In this document: one piece after another, positions 27,121 through 36,168 of the stretch
How the letters are laid out: the number at the start of each line of letters is the position of its first letter
Position numbering within the stretch: the first letter of the stretch is position 1
Assembly (NCBI RefSeq): GCF_022844465.1
Contig: NZ_JALHLP010000001.1
Location: 868,001-932,000 of the forward strand
Direction of reading: 5' to 3'
Source of the DNA: Bradyrhizobium sp.
Lineage (GTDB): Bacteria; Pseudomonadota; Alphaproteobacteria; Rhizobiales; Xanthobacteraceae
Length of the DNA stretch: 64,000 nucleotides
Translations under genes and position numbers: made by a program
Notes under the pieces: generated by a model
What the model was told of the DNA's origin: nothing
What the model saw: the letters and a program-made list of their open reading frames with translations, nothing else
The model's database searches: none

Positions 27121-27333
27121 CGCTGCGGAGACATTCTCCGTGCGATACAGCTAGCGCCGGAGCTCGCGCGGCCGCAACGGTAACCCTTTGTTAAGCTGAA
27201 TACCCCCGAAAAAGGTTAAATCGGGAACCGGCGCGCTGTATCTTGCCGTGACACTTTTCGGAGAATTTCGCGCAACGGTCCAGCTGCGTGACAATTGCGT
27301 TCAGCGTTGACACAGCGAAACGAAGCGCTGCAA

Positions 27334-28182
27334 TCAGGACGGCTTTACCGCCGGGGGCTGCACCAGCAGCGTCGGGACGCCGCAGGTGCCGCCGCGCACG
27401 GTCATCACCCGCGTCCCCGGCTTGCGGCCGGCGCGGACTTCCGAGACGTCGACGCCCGCCTGAGCCAGCCGCGCATGGGTGGCGTCGATGTCGGCGACAC
27501 GCCAGCACAGGCCTCGCAATTTGTCTTGCGCGCGCGCCTCCGGTTTGCCCGGCCGGTGCGTCACTTCGACGATGAGGTCGCCGCAGCGGAAGAACATCAG
27601 CCGGCCCCAATCCGGATGCGAGCGGTCGAGCGCCATGTCGAGACCGAGCCGCGCGCCATAGAGAGCCGCGGCCCGCTCGGGGTCGGAGGTCGAGACCACG
27701 ACATGGTCCATCGCCGTGATCGATCCGGCCGTCGTCCGCACCGAGAGCGGCCGCTCCTGGTCTCGCTCGAGGAAGAACAGGCGAATTCCTCCCGTCGTCT
27801 CCGTCGCCGCACGGGTGCGCTTCCATGCCAGAGTGGCGCCGCTGATCGCGTCGCGGCTTTCGACCTCGACGATGGGTTCCGGCTTCAACGTGAGCCGATC
27901 GAGTCTGCGATGCATCTTGGCGATGTTGCGGGTTCGAAAACAAAGACTGACCAATCCCTCGCCTTCGGCGTCGAGCACCGCGCGAATCCGGTCCGCGTTC
28001 GCGCCCTCGCCGTCCGGCGCCATCAATTCCAGCGTCGTGTTGTCGAGCGTGAACAGGACGCGGTCGGCGCCGTCACCGCGGCTCCGCCAGGCCGGCGCCC
28101 GCGCGAAAAACGTCTGGTAGGCCGCACTGGCCGCGTCGATGTCGCCGGTGAGAACGACGACGTGATCGAGGCCGGCGATCAC
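27334..28182 (-). CDS. VOC-superfamily protein with two glyoxalase-type domains
   Basis: 282 residues. Two vicinal-oxygen-chelate modules are visible. The first (about 1-125) begins IAGLDHVVVLTGDIDAA and the second (about 150-270) begins MDHVVVSTSDPERAA; metal-ligand candidates are the His of each LDHV/MDHV and Glu in LELMAP and LIVEV. The first domain is the longer and more diverged. The start is a GTG that overlaps the TGA stop of the upstream dehydrogenase (GTGA), which fixes the reading frame. Possible roles include a glyoxalase, dioxygenase or isomerase; the substrate is unknown. An operon with the Glu-family dehydrogenase is likely. Confidence 0.82.
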   Translation of the reverse strand: MIAGLDHVVVLTGDIDAASAAYQTFFARAPAWRSRGDGADRVLFTLDNTTLELMAPDGEGANADRIRAVLDAEGEGLVSLCFRTRNIAKMHRRLDRLTLKPEPIVEVESRDAISGATLAWKRTRAATETTGGIRLFFLERDQERPLSVRTTAGSITAMDHVVVSTSDPERAAALYGARLGLDMALDRSHPDWGRLMFFRCGDLIVEVTHRPGKPEARAQDKLRGLCWRVADIDATHARLAQAGVDVSEVRAGRKPGTRVMTVRGGTCGVPTLLVQPPAVKPS

Positions 28183-29438
28183 GGAAACAGCCCCCGCGTG
28201 TTCTTGGCGGCGCGAACCTTCTCGACACCGATCGCCATCGCCGCCGTCCGGTGCGGGATCTTGTCTGCCTTGGCCCGCTGCACCATGTGATCGAAGGCGC
28301 GATCGAGGATCGCGTATTCCCTTCGCATCACCTCCTCTTCCTCCCAGAACAATTGCTGCAGGTCCTGCACCCATTCAAAATAACTGACCACGACGCCGCC
28401 GGAATTGCAGAGAGTGTCGGGGATCAGGAATACCTCGCCCTGGCGCTTTTCCAGCACAAGATCGGCGTCCGGCGTGGTCGGACCATTGGCGCCCTCGGCC
28501 AGCACCCTGCACTTCAGGTTTTCCGCAACCTTCGCGTCGATCACCCGCTCCATCGCCGCCGGCACCAGCACGTCGCAGGCCAGCGTGAGGAGCTGCGCGG
28601 GATCGAAGCCTAACTGGCTGGAGAAGCCGGCGATGCTGCCATGCCTGCTCGCATGATGGGCCAGCGCGGGAATGTCGAGCCCGGCGGGGTCGTGCAGCGC
28701 GCCGGTGTGATCGCTGACCGCGATCACCTTGAGGCCATATCGGTGCAACTCCAGTGCCGCGTAAGAACCGACATTGCCGAAGCCCTGGATCACGGCGGTC
28801 GCGTTGCCCGGATTGATCGAGAGCTCCTTCAGCACGCGCCGCGCCAGATAGGCGACGCCGCGGCCGGTGGCTTCGCGCCGGCCGAGCGTGCCGCCCGAGG
28901 ATACCGGCTTGCCGGTGACAATCTCGGTCACGGTGCGGCCCTGATACATCGAATAGGTGTCCATGAACCAGGCCATCACCTGCTCATTGGTGCCCATGTC
29001 AGGCGCCATCACGTCGGTATGCGGACCGACGAACGGAATCATTTCCTGCATGTAGCGGCGCGAAATCGCCTCAAGCTCCCGTCTGGAGATCTTGGAAAGG
29101 TCGACGTTGACGCCGCCCTTGGCGCCGCCATAGGGCAGCCCGACCAGCGCGCATTTCCAGCTCATCCAGATTGCGAGCGCCGCGATCTCGCCAAGATCGA
29201 CCGAGGGCGCGAACCTGGTGCCGCCCTTGGTCGGGCCGAGCGTGAGGTGATGCTGGACGCGATAGCCCTCGAACACGGCGACCGTGCCGTCATCGCGGTG
29301 GATCGGACATGAGACCGTGACGGACCGCTTGGGCATCAGGAGGCGGTCGCGTTCGTCCATCGGGATTTCCAGATGGTTGGCAATGACGCCGAACTGGTTC
29401 ACCGCCATGTCGAACACCGGACCGGAATAAACGGTCAT
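28179..29438 (-). CDS. Glu/Leu/Phe/Val family dehydrogenase (glutamate dehydrogenase-like)
   Basis: About 419 residues. The N-terminal substrate domain has GPTKGGTRF and GLPYGGAKGG, the Lys-bearing catalytic loops of the family, and DVMAPDMGTNEQ. The C-terminal NAD(P) domain carries VIQGFGNVGSYAA. Length and these motifs fit NAD-type glutamate dehydrogenase of the 420-residue hexameric class; leucine or other amino acid specificity cannot be excluded. Two consecutive ATG codons exist; GGGAGGG lies so close that the second (29438) is better spaced. It deaminates glutamate to 2-oxoglutarate, or the reverse, linking nitrogen and carbon metabolism. Its stop overlaps the VOC gene. Confidence 0.9.
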   Translation of the reverse strand: MTVYSGPVFDMAVNQFGVIANHLEIPMDERDRLLMPKRSVTVSCPIHRDDGTVAVFEGYRVQHHLTLGPTKGGTRFAPSVDLGEIAALAIWMSWKCALVGLPYGGAKGGVNVDLSKISRRELEAISRRYMQEMIPFVGPHTDVMAPDMGTNEQVMAWFMDTYSMYQGRTVTEIVTGKPVSSGGTLGRREATGRGVAYLARRVLKELSINPGNATAVIQGFGNVGSYAALELHRYGLKVIAVSDHTGALHDPAGLDIPALAHHASRHGSIAGFSSQLGFDPAQLLTLACDVLVPAAMERVIDAKVAENLKCRVLAEGANGPTTPDADLVLEKRQGEVFLIPDTLCNSGGVVVSYFEWVQDLQQLFWEEEEVMRREYAILDRAFDHMVQRAKADKIPHRTAAMAIGVEKVRAAKNTRGLFP

Positions 29439-29672
29439 CATTCCCTCCCTGTTGCCGCGCCGCCAACAACTCCAAGGCGAGGTCGGCCGTGATCGGCGGA
29501 TGCCGGGATAGCCCCACCCCGGGGGTGGTCGTAGTCTCCTGATGCACCGATCTCAAGCCGCAAAGGCGGCGGGTTGCGAATAATTTCAGCGAATGCATCG
29601 GATATCAGGTGCTAATGTGGCGGCAGCGGCACCACCTTTGCCCAATGCGCGGCTGGACAACATGGACAACGA

Positions 29673-30566
29673 ATGCAGGCCCTCTTCATCGGACAGACTT
29701 ATATCGACGTCACCTTCATCACCGACCACATGCCTACCGGCGACGAAAAACACGTGGCCTCCGCCTACGCGGTTTCCTTTGGCGGCAACGCGGTTACGGC
29801 CGCGTTCTGCTGCGCCAAGCTCGGGATCGTGCCCGACCTGATCGCAACCATCGCCAACGACTGGCTCGGCCGCATGTTTCAGGACATGAGCGCGAAATAC
29901 GGAATCTCGATCCATCCGCGCAAGGTCAATTCCTCCTCGCTTTCGTTCATCATGCCGAAGGATGGCAAGCGCGCGATCGTGCGCTGCCGCGATGACGAGC
30001 ACATCCATCCGTTTCCGATCCTCAATCTCGGCGGCTGCCGGGCGCTGCATGTGGACGGTCACCAGCCCGACGCCGCGCTCCACTATGCGAAGCTGTGCCG
30101 CGAGGCCGGCATTCTGACCTCGCTCGACGGCGGCGGCCTGCGCGCCAATACCCATGAGCTGCTGGCATTCATCGACGTCGCCATCGTCGCCGAACGGCTG
30201 TGCGAGCAGATGGACAAGACGCCGGAAGCGATGCTGGACTACCTCAAGAGCCGGGGATGCCGGGTCGGCGGCGTCACCATGGGTGAGCAGGGCCTGCTCT
30301 GGTATGACGAGGCCGGCGCGGCCCGCCGACTGGCGGCGCTTCCGGTCCCGCGCGAGCGCGTGATCGACACCAACGGCGCGGGCGACGTCTTCCACGGCGC
30401 CTATGTCTATTCCTATCTCAGCAATCCCGCCAAGAGCTGGCAGGATCATTTCGAGTTCGCGCGCGCGGCCTCGACCTACAAGATCCAGCGCCTCGGCAAC
30501 GAGGCGGGCTTGCCGACGCTGGCCGATATCGAGGCGGTCAAACAGGAGTTCGGTGTCAGTGCCTGA
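29673..30566 (+). CDS. PfkB-family carbohydrate kinase
   Basis: 297 residues of the ribokinase/PfkB family. The N-terminal GxxxxD region is IGQTYIDVTFITDHMPTGDEKH, then SFGGNAVTAAFCCAKLG. The C-terminal signature is DTNGAGDVFHGAYVY with the catalytic base Asp238. ATP-dependent phosphorylation of a sugar or nucleoside is expected. It starts about 230 bases from the divergent dehydrogenase and is followed after 21 bases by a second kinase of the same family, so the two are probably cotranscribed. The substrate is not evident; the unusual IDVTFI start and CC pair set it apart from ribokinase. Confidence 0.9.
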   Translation: MQALFIGQTYIDVTFITDHMPTGDEKHVASAYAVSFGGNAVTAAFCCAKLGIVPDLIATIANDWLGRMFQDMSAKYGISIHPRKVNSSSLSFIMPKDGKRAIVRCRDDEHIHPFPILNLGGCRALHVDGHQPDAALHYAKLCREAGILTSLDGGGLRANTHELLAFIDVAIVAERLCEQMDKTPEAMLDYLKSRGCRVGGVTMGEQGLLWYDEAGAARRLAALPVPRERVIDTNGAGDVFHGAYVYSYLSNPAKSWQDHFEFARAASTYKIQRLGNEAGLPTLADIEAVKQEFGVSA

Positions 30567-30587
30567 CCGGCTGAACGGAAGTTAGCA

Positions 30588-31502
30588 ATGGCGCGCGTTT
30601 TCGTTGCCGGCAGCATCAATATGGATGTGGTGGCGACAGCCGTCCGACATCCCAGGGTCGGCGAGACGGTCGCCGGCGAGGCCGTGCATTACTTTCCTGG
30701 CGGCAAGGGCGCCAACCAGGCGGTGGCCGCCGCGAAGCTCGGCGCACCGACTACTCTGATCGGCCGGCTCGGCGCCGACGCGTTCGGACAGCAGTTGCGG
30801 ACGTTTCTCGCCGCACAGGGCATCGACCTCTCCTCGGTCAAGGAGACCGTGGGGACCCACACCGGGACAGCCATCATCACCGTCGCCGCTGCCGACAACA
30901 CCATTGTCGTGGTCCCCGGCGCCAATGCGCTGCTGACGGCGGCAGACGTGGCCACCCCCGTTCTTGCCGAGGGCGACATCGCGGTCAGCCAGTTCGAAAT
31001 CGCGCTGCCCGCGATCGAAGCCTTCTTCAAGCGGGCGCGTGCGGCCGGCGCGACAACGATCCTCAATCCGGCTCCGGCCCAGGCCTTTGGCCCGGATCTG
31101 CTCGGCCTCGTCGATATCCTGGTGCTGAACGAAACCGAGTTGGGGTTTCTTGCCAACACCGCGTTCGAGGCTGACGACCCTGCTGCCCGATTCATCGAAG
31201 CGGCGCGACATCTGCAAACCGATCCGGAACGGATCATCTGCATCACCCTTGGCAAGCGCGGCGTGCTGGCGCTGATCGGCAGCGAAATATCCACGATCGC
31301 CGGACGTAAGGTGAAAGCGATTGACACCACCGGCGCCGGCGACTGCTTCGTCGGCGCGCTGGCCGCGCAACTGGCGGGCGGAAGGCCGATCCGCGATGCG
31401 CTGGACTATGCCAATGCCGCAGCGTCGATCTGCGTGCAGCGGATGGGCGCCGCGCCGTCGATGCCGACGGCGGCGGAAGTGGCGGCAGCCTTGCGCCGAT
31501 AG
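30588..31502 (+). CDS. rbsK: Ribokinase
   Basis: 304 residues. The start VFVAGSINMDVV and the ring FPGGKGANQAVAAAKLGA are the ribokinase signature; Asp252 in DTTGAGDCFVGAL is the catalytic base, with the anion hole GAGD. LNPAP and NETE (VDILVLNETEL) are also conserved in RbsK. It phosphorylates D-ribose to ribose 5-phosphate in the cytosol. It follows another PfkB kinase by 21 bases. Ribose-specific transport genes are not adjacent, so assignment to ribose rests on motif likeness alone. Confidence 0.85.
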   Translation: MARVFVAGSINMDVVATAVRHPRVGETVAGEAVHYFPGGKGANQAVAAAKLGAPTTLIGRLGADAFGQQLRTFLAAQGIDLSSVKETVGTHTGTAIITVAAADNTIVVVPGANALLTAADVATPVLAEGDIAVSQFEIALPAIEAFFKRARAAGATTILNPAPAQAFGPDLLGLVDILVLNETELGFLANTAFEADDPAARFIEAARHLQTDPERIICITLGKRGVLALIGSEISTIAGRKVKAIDTTGAGDCFVGALAAQLAGGRPIRDALDYANAAASICVQRMGAAPSMPTAAEVAAALRR

Positions 31503-31531
31503 CAGGCCGATTGTTAGGCCAGACGATCGAC

Positions 31532-32752
31532 CTAGGTCAGGGCCGCCTTAAGGTCGAAGCCGGCATCCGCCGCCTGCTCCGGCGTGATCGATCCATGCGC
31601 GGCAAGCAGACGACGACCGAACATGTGGTCGCCGGCGCGGTTAACCGACTCGATGCCGACGAGCTGGCCGGACCTGTAGCAGAAGGCCGAAAACGCCGCC
31701 TGCGCGCGGTCGCCGCGCACGACCACGCGGTCGTAGCCGGTGGTCAAGCCTGCGATCTGCAGCTTGTCGGGGCCCTGGTCGCTCCAGAACCACGGCAGGC
31801 CGTCATACGGCTTGGCGTCGCCGGTCAGCCGAGCCGCGACGCAGCGAGCCTGGTCGGCCGCGTTCTGCACGGATTCCAGCCGCAGCGAGCCGCCGAACCG
31901 AGGGCTCGCGAACAGCGCGCAATCGCCGATCGCCGAAACATGGGGGTCTGCGGTCAATAGATGTTCGTCGACGATAACCCCCGACGCCACAGCCAGGCCA
32001 GCCTCCGCCGCCAACTCGACGTTCGGCAGGACTCCCACGCCGACCACGATCAAGTCGGCGGCAATATGACGGCCATCGCTGAGGCTGACGCCGGTGACCT
32101 TGCCACCGTCGCTCTCGATGGCGGTGACCTGCACGCCAAGGTGAATGCGAATACCGGCCGCGCTGTGCCGCGCCTGAAAGAACTCCGAGATTTCCGCGGT
32201 CACCGCCCGCGCCATCACCCGCGGGCCAAGTTCAATGACGTCAACTTCCATGCCCTTGGCCCGCGCGGTCGCGGCAAACTCCAGGCCGATGAACCCGGCG
32301 CCGATGACAACGACGCGCCGGCCCGGCGCAATGCAGGCCCGCAACGCCTGGCTTTCGTCGAGCGTCCGCAGATAGCGCACGCCGGCCAGATGGGCGTTAG
32401 GAATGTCGAGCAGGCGATTGCGCGCCCCGGTCGCCAGCACCAGGTGGCCGTAATCAAGCGAAACCCCGGAGGCGAGCAATACCTTGCGCGCGGTACGCTC
32501 GATCGACACCGCTCGGTCGGAGAACAGGTCGATGTTCTGGTCGTGGTAGAATTTCTCCGGACGGAACATCAGACTGTCGGGCCCGCCGGTCCCCTTCAGA
32601 TACGCCTTGGACAGCGGCGGCCGCTGGTAAGGCAGATGGCCTTCGTCGTTGACGAGGGCGATGCGCTCCGAAAACCCGTTCTGGCGCAGCGAGGCGGCGA
32701 GCTGGAAGCCGGCATGGCCCGCGCCGATGATGACAACAGGCCCCTGCATCAT
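31532..32752 (-). CDS. NAD(P)H-dependent ferredoxin reductase (FAD, rhodocoxin reductase / BphA4 type)
   Basis: 406 residues. The FAD motif is VVIIGAGHAGFQLAASLRQNG near the N-terminus and the NAD(P) motif is VVVIGAGFIGLEFAATARAKG in the middle; a second FAD contact is ISAIGDCALF. This is the class I reductase that feeds a [2Fe-2S] ferredoxin serving P450s or Rieske oxygenases. LPYQRPPLSKAYL is the family's conserved N-terminal loop. No ferredoxin gene is adjacent, and the P450 at 24974 is 5 kb away, so a partnership is only inferred. Two consecutive ATG codons start the frame; neither has a good ribosome site. Confidence 0.9.
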   Translation of the reverse strand: MMQGPVVIIGAGHAGFQLAASLRQNGFSERIALVNDEGHLPYQRPPLSKAYLKGTGGPDSLMFRPEKFYHDQNIDLFSDRAVSIERTARKVLLASGVSLDYGHLVLATGARNRLLDIPNAHLAGVRYLRTLDESQALRACIAPGRRVVVIGAGFIGLEFAATARAKGMEVDVIELGPRVMARAVTAEISEFFQARHSAAGIRIHLGVQVTAIESDGGKVTGVSLSDGRHIAADLIVVGVGVLPNVELAAEAGLAVASGVIVDEHLLTADPHVSAIGDCALFASPRFGGSLRLESVQNAADQARCVAARLTGDAKPYDGLPWFWSDQGPDKLQIAGLTTGYDRVVVRGDRAQAAFSAFCYRSGQLVGIESVNRAGDHMFGRRLLAAHGSITPEQAADAGFDLKAALT

Positions 32753-33022
32753 GGGGGCGGCCCGACTTCCAGGACACAGGAACTACCCATGTCGTCTCCT
32801 CTTTCCATAAATGTTGGCTGGCCTGTCTCGTCCCAGGAAAGCAGCGCTCTTGTCTGCGTCCCGAACGATGAGAGGCTCTATCAGACCTCACGGTGCAAAG
32901 CGACGCAAGGGTTGTCGCCGGCCCGCGCACGGCTTGCGCCGCATTTTGCAGATCCGGCCGGGGATTGTCACCTCTGGCCTTCTGCTGTTTAAAGGCATGC
33001 TCCCTTCCCCTGAGGCCAAGCC

Positions 33023-33817
33023 ATGCCGACCCCCGACAACGCCGCCGACGCCCCCGCCCTGCTCCGGGTCGAAGGCCCGATCGCCACCATCACGCTGAAC
33101 CGGCCCGCGGCTTTCAACTCAATCAACCTGTCGATTGCGCAACGGCTCGAACAGCTCGGCGCCGAGGTCGAGGCCAACGGCGACATCAGGGTGCTGGTGA
33201 TCGAGGGCGAAGGCCGCGCCTTCTCGGCCGGCGGCGATTTGCAGACCATCGGCGCGGCGGCCGCCAGCGATACCATCGCCCCCGTCGTCGGCGAGTTGCT
33301 GAAGCACTACCACGCCTTTATCGAGGCGGTGCGGCGGATGCCCAAGATCGTGCTGTCCAGCGTTCACGGCTCCGCGGCCGGCGCGGGCATGGGGCTGGCC
33401 TTCGTCACCGACCTCTGCATCGCCGCCGACGACGCCCGCTTCACGCCGGCCTACGCCAAGATCGGGGTCTCGCCGGATGGCGGCAGCACCGTCGGCATGG
33501 TCGGAACCGTCGGCACCCGCCGAGCGTTGCAGATTTTTCTGGCCGAGGACAGTTTTTCCGCGCAGCAGGCCTATGAATGGGGCCTCGTCGCCAGAGTAGT
33601 TCCGGCGGCGGCGCTAAAGGCGGAGACGCGCAAATTCGCCGAGCGACTGGCGCAAAATCCACCGGCCGCGATCGCCGGCACCAAGCCGCTGGTCTACCAG
33701 GCCGCGGTAACGCCGACCAGGCAACAGCTCGCCGCCGAGGAAAAGGGAATCATTGCTGCGATGCAGACCGAGGATTTTCGCATTGCCGTGAAGAAATTCA
33801 CCAGCAAGGGGAAGTGA
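33023..33817 (+). CDS. Enoyl-CoA hydratase/isomerase family protein
   Basis: 264 residues of the crotonase superfamily. The first oxyanion segment is FSAGGDLQTIG and the second HGSAAGAGMGLAFVTDLCIAADDARF. The Glu that usually follows GxGxG is not evident; there is Asp in SPDGGSTVG. The family includes enoyl-CoA hydratases, isomerases and hydrolases, so the reaction is open. GAGG precedes the ATG. The stop overlaps the GTG of the next gene (GTGA), an unexpected pairing with a phosphatase. Confidence 0.88.
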   Translation: MPTPDNAADAPALLRVEGPIATITLNRPAAFNSINLSIAQRLEQLGAEVEANGDIRVLVIEGEGRAFSAGGDLQTIGAAAASDTIAPVVGELLKHYHAFIEAVRRMPKIVLSSVHGSAAGAGMGLAFVTDLCIAADDARFTPAYAKIGVSPDGGSTVGMVGTVGTRRALQIFLAEDSFSAQQAYEWGLVARVVPAAALKAETRKFAERLAQNPPAAIAGTKPLVYQAAVTPTRQQLAAEEKGIIAAMQTEDFRIAVKKFTSKGK

Positions 33818-34395
33818 CGGATTTGCCGGCGCCGGCGCGCTCCTTTCTCTGCCTGCGGCATGGCGTCACCGACTGGAATGCCCAGGGCCGGTTTCAGGGC
33901 CGCACCGACGTTCCCTTGAACGCCGACGGCATTTCACAGGCGTGCGCGGCCGTCGTGCGATTGCGTGACGTGACATTCGACCATGTCGTCACCAGTCCGC
34001 TTGCGCGCGCGCTGAAGACCGCCGAGATCATCGCAGCGGCGGCGGGGTCGCCGCTCTCGGTCGACAGCGGCATCATCGAATGCGATTTTGGCAGTCTCGA
34101 GGGTAGATCGATCGCGGAGACCATGAAAGCGCACCGGCTCAAATCGGTGGAAGACGTCGTCTCGATCCTGCCGCCGGACGGCGAACCATGGCCAGAAATC
34201 GCGGCGAGATCACTGCGCTGCATCAGCCAGTGGCTGGACCATCACCCGCGCGCCACGATTCTGTTCGTCTGCCACGATGCGGTGATGCAGGCCATATCGG
34301 AGGCCTTGTGTGGCTGCTGGCTCGACAACCGCCACGCCACGCCGTTCAGGTTTGATCGAACAGGCGATGTGTGGCGCGTCGATGAGGTGGGTTGA
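33814..34395 (+). CDS. Histidine phosphatase family protein (phosphoglycerate-mutase-like)
   Basis: 193 residues. The catalytic RHG motif is LCLRHGVTDWNAQGRFQG at about residues 15-20; the phosphate-binding Arg of TSPLARALKTAEII and the second His of LFVCHDAVMQAI complete the active site. Members of this size act as phosphatases (GpmB, CobC/alpha-ribazole phosphatase, PhoE types), not always as mutases. The start is a GTG overlapping the hydratase stop by four bases (GTGA), preceded by AAGGGGAA. The substrate is unknown. The opposite-strand dehydratase ends 39 bases downstream, so the two operons converge. Confidence 0.87.
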   Translation: MTDLPAPARSFLCLRHGVTDWNAQGRFQGRTDVPLNADGISQACAAVVRLRDVTFDHVVTSPLARALKTAEIIAAAAGSPLSVDSGIIECDFGSLEGRSIAETMKAHRLKSVEDVVSILPPDGEPWPEIAARSLRCISQWLDHHPRATILFVCHDAVMQAISEALCGCWLDNRHATPFRFDRTGDVWRVDEVG

Positions 34396-34434
34396 CGTCG
34401 CGCCCGGTGCTCGCCGGGCAATCGTGGTCCTTGC

Positions 34435-36141
34435 CTACCCTTTGCCCTGCCCGCGCATGAAATCGAAATCGCAGCCCTCGTCGGCCTGCAGGATGGTTTC
34501 GTTGAACAAATGCGCGTAGCCGCGCCTGGCCCAGTCGGGCGTCGTGGCCGGCGCCAGCGCGCCACGGCGTTTCTCCAGCTCGGCAGCGTCGACCAGAAGA
34601 TCGATGCTGCGCCCGGCGACATCGAGCCGGATCATGTCTCCGTTCTTCACCAGCGCCAGCGGCCCGCCCACGGCAGACTCCGGCGTGATATGCAGCACGA
34701 TGGTGCCGAACGCCGTGCCGCTCATGCGGGCATCCGATATCCGCACCATGTCCTTGACGCCGGCGCGTGCGAGCTTCCTGGGGATCGGCAGGTAACCCGC
34801 CTCGGGCATGCCGGGCGCGCCCTTCGGGCCGGCATTGCGCAGCACCAGCACGTCGTCGGCGTTGACGTCGAGCGCGGGATCGTCCACCCGCAGCGTCATG
34901 TCCTCGACCGATTCGAACACCACCGCGCGTCCGCTGTGCTGCAGCAGCCCCGGGCTCGCCGCCGATTGCTTGATGACGGCCCCACGCGGCGCAAGGTTGC
35001 CGTGCAGCACCGCCATCGCGCCCTCGGCCTTGATCGGATTGCCGCGCGGGCGGATCGCGTCCTGCCCCGGCACGTCCTCCGCACCGGCGACGACCTCGCG
35101 CAGGGTGGCGCCGGTGATGGTCCTTGCGTCGAGATCGAGGAGGTCGCCGAGCTGCGCCATCAGCTTCGGCACGCCGCCAGCATGGTGAAAGTGCTCCATG
35201 TAGTGTTCGCCCGACGGCTTCAGGTCGATCAGGACAGGCACGTCGCGACCGAGCTGGTCAAAGGCTGCGAGATCGATACGGTGCCGGGTGCGGTTGGCGA
35301 TCGCGGTCAGATGGATGAGGCCGTTGGTCGAGCCGCCGATCGCCTGCAGCACCACTTGCGCGTTCCGGAACGAGGCCGCCGTCAGCAATTCGCTCGGCCG
35401 CGGGCCTTTCGCGCGCGCCATCGCCGCGGCGACCTTGCCGCTGGATTCGGCCGAGCGAAAGCGCTCGGCATGCGGCGCCGGGATCGTGGCACTCATCGGC
35501 AGTGAAAGCCCGAGCGCTTCGGTTATGCACGCCATGGTGCTCGCGGTACCCATCACCATGCAGGTTCCGACCGACGGCGCCAGCCGAGCGTTGACGGCCT
35601 CGATCTCGACTTCATCGATTTCGCCGGCGCGATGTTTGCCCCACAGCCGCCGACAATCGGTGCAGGCGCCCAGCACCTCGCCCTTGTGATGCCCGACCAC
35701 CATCGGCCCGACCGGGATCACGACCGTCGGCAAATCGGCCGAGACCGCGGCCATGATCTGCGCCGGCAAGGTCTTGTCGCAACCGCCGATCACCACCACC
35801 GCGTCCATCGGCTGGGCGCGGATCATCTCCTCGGTGTCCATCGCCATCAGATTGCGCAGATACATCGAGGTCGGATGCGAAAAACTCTCCGCGATCGAGA
35901 TCGTGGGAAATACCATCGGCATCGCGCCGGTGAGCATCACGCCGCGCTTCACAGCCTCGATGATCTGGGGCACATTGCCATGGCAGGGATTGTAGTCGCT
36001 GTAGGTATTGGTGATGCCGACGATCGGGCGATTGAGCGCGTCGTCGGAATAGCCCATCGCCTTGATGAAGGCCTTGCGCAGGAACAGCGAGAAGCCAGCG
36101 TCGCCATAGCTTGCCAGTCCCTTGCGAAGTCCGTCGGCCAT
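34435..36141 (-). CDS. IlvD/Edd-family dehydratase (aldonate or dihydroxy-acid dehydratase)
   Basis: 568 residues with an Fe-S cluster. Cluster ligands are Cys53 (NPCHGN), Cys121 (GGCDKT) and Cys194 (GTCMVMG), as in L-arabonate dehydratase and IlvD. Other family marks are GGSTNGLIHLTAIA and ISDARMSGTAFGTIVLH, containing the catalytic Ser. It would convert a sugar acid (for example an aldonate or aldarate) to the 2-keto-3-deoxy acid. Isoleucine/valine synthesis by IlvD cannot be excluded from motifs alone. The co-directional uronate dehydrogenase, lactonase and aldehyde dehydrogenase favour sugar-acid catabolism. It is last in the run. Confidence 0.9.
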   Translation of the reverse strand: MADGLRKGLASYGDAGFSLFLRKAFIKAMGYSDDALNRPIVGITNTYSDYNPCHGNVPQIIEAVKRGVMLTGAMPMVFPTISIAESFSHPTSMYLRNLMAMDTEEMIRAQPMDAVVVIGGCDKTLPAQIMAAVSADLPTVVIPVGPMVVGHHKGEVLGACTDCRRLWGKHRAGEIDEVEIEAVNARLAPSVGTCMVMGTASTMACITEALGLSLPMSATIPAPHAERFRSAESSGKVAAAMARAKGPRPSELLTAASFRNAQVVLQAIGGSTNGLIHLTAIANRTRHRIDLAAFDQLGRDVPVLIDLKPSGEHYMEHFHHAGGVPKLMAQLGDLLDLDARTITGATLREVVAGAEDVPGQDAIRPRGNPIKAEGAMAVLHGNLAPRGAVIKQSAASPGLLQHSGRAVVFESVEDMTLRVDDPALDVNADDVLVLRNAGPKGAPGMPEAGYLPIPRKLARAGVKDMVRISDARMSGTAFGTIVLHITPESAVGGPLALVKNGDMIRLDVAGRSIDLLVDAAELEKRRGALAPATTPDWARRGYAHLFNETILQADEGCDFDFMRGQGKG

Positions 36142-36168
36142 TTTCCTGTTCCCGTGCTCGAGGTTTGG

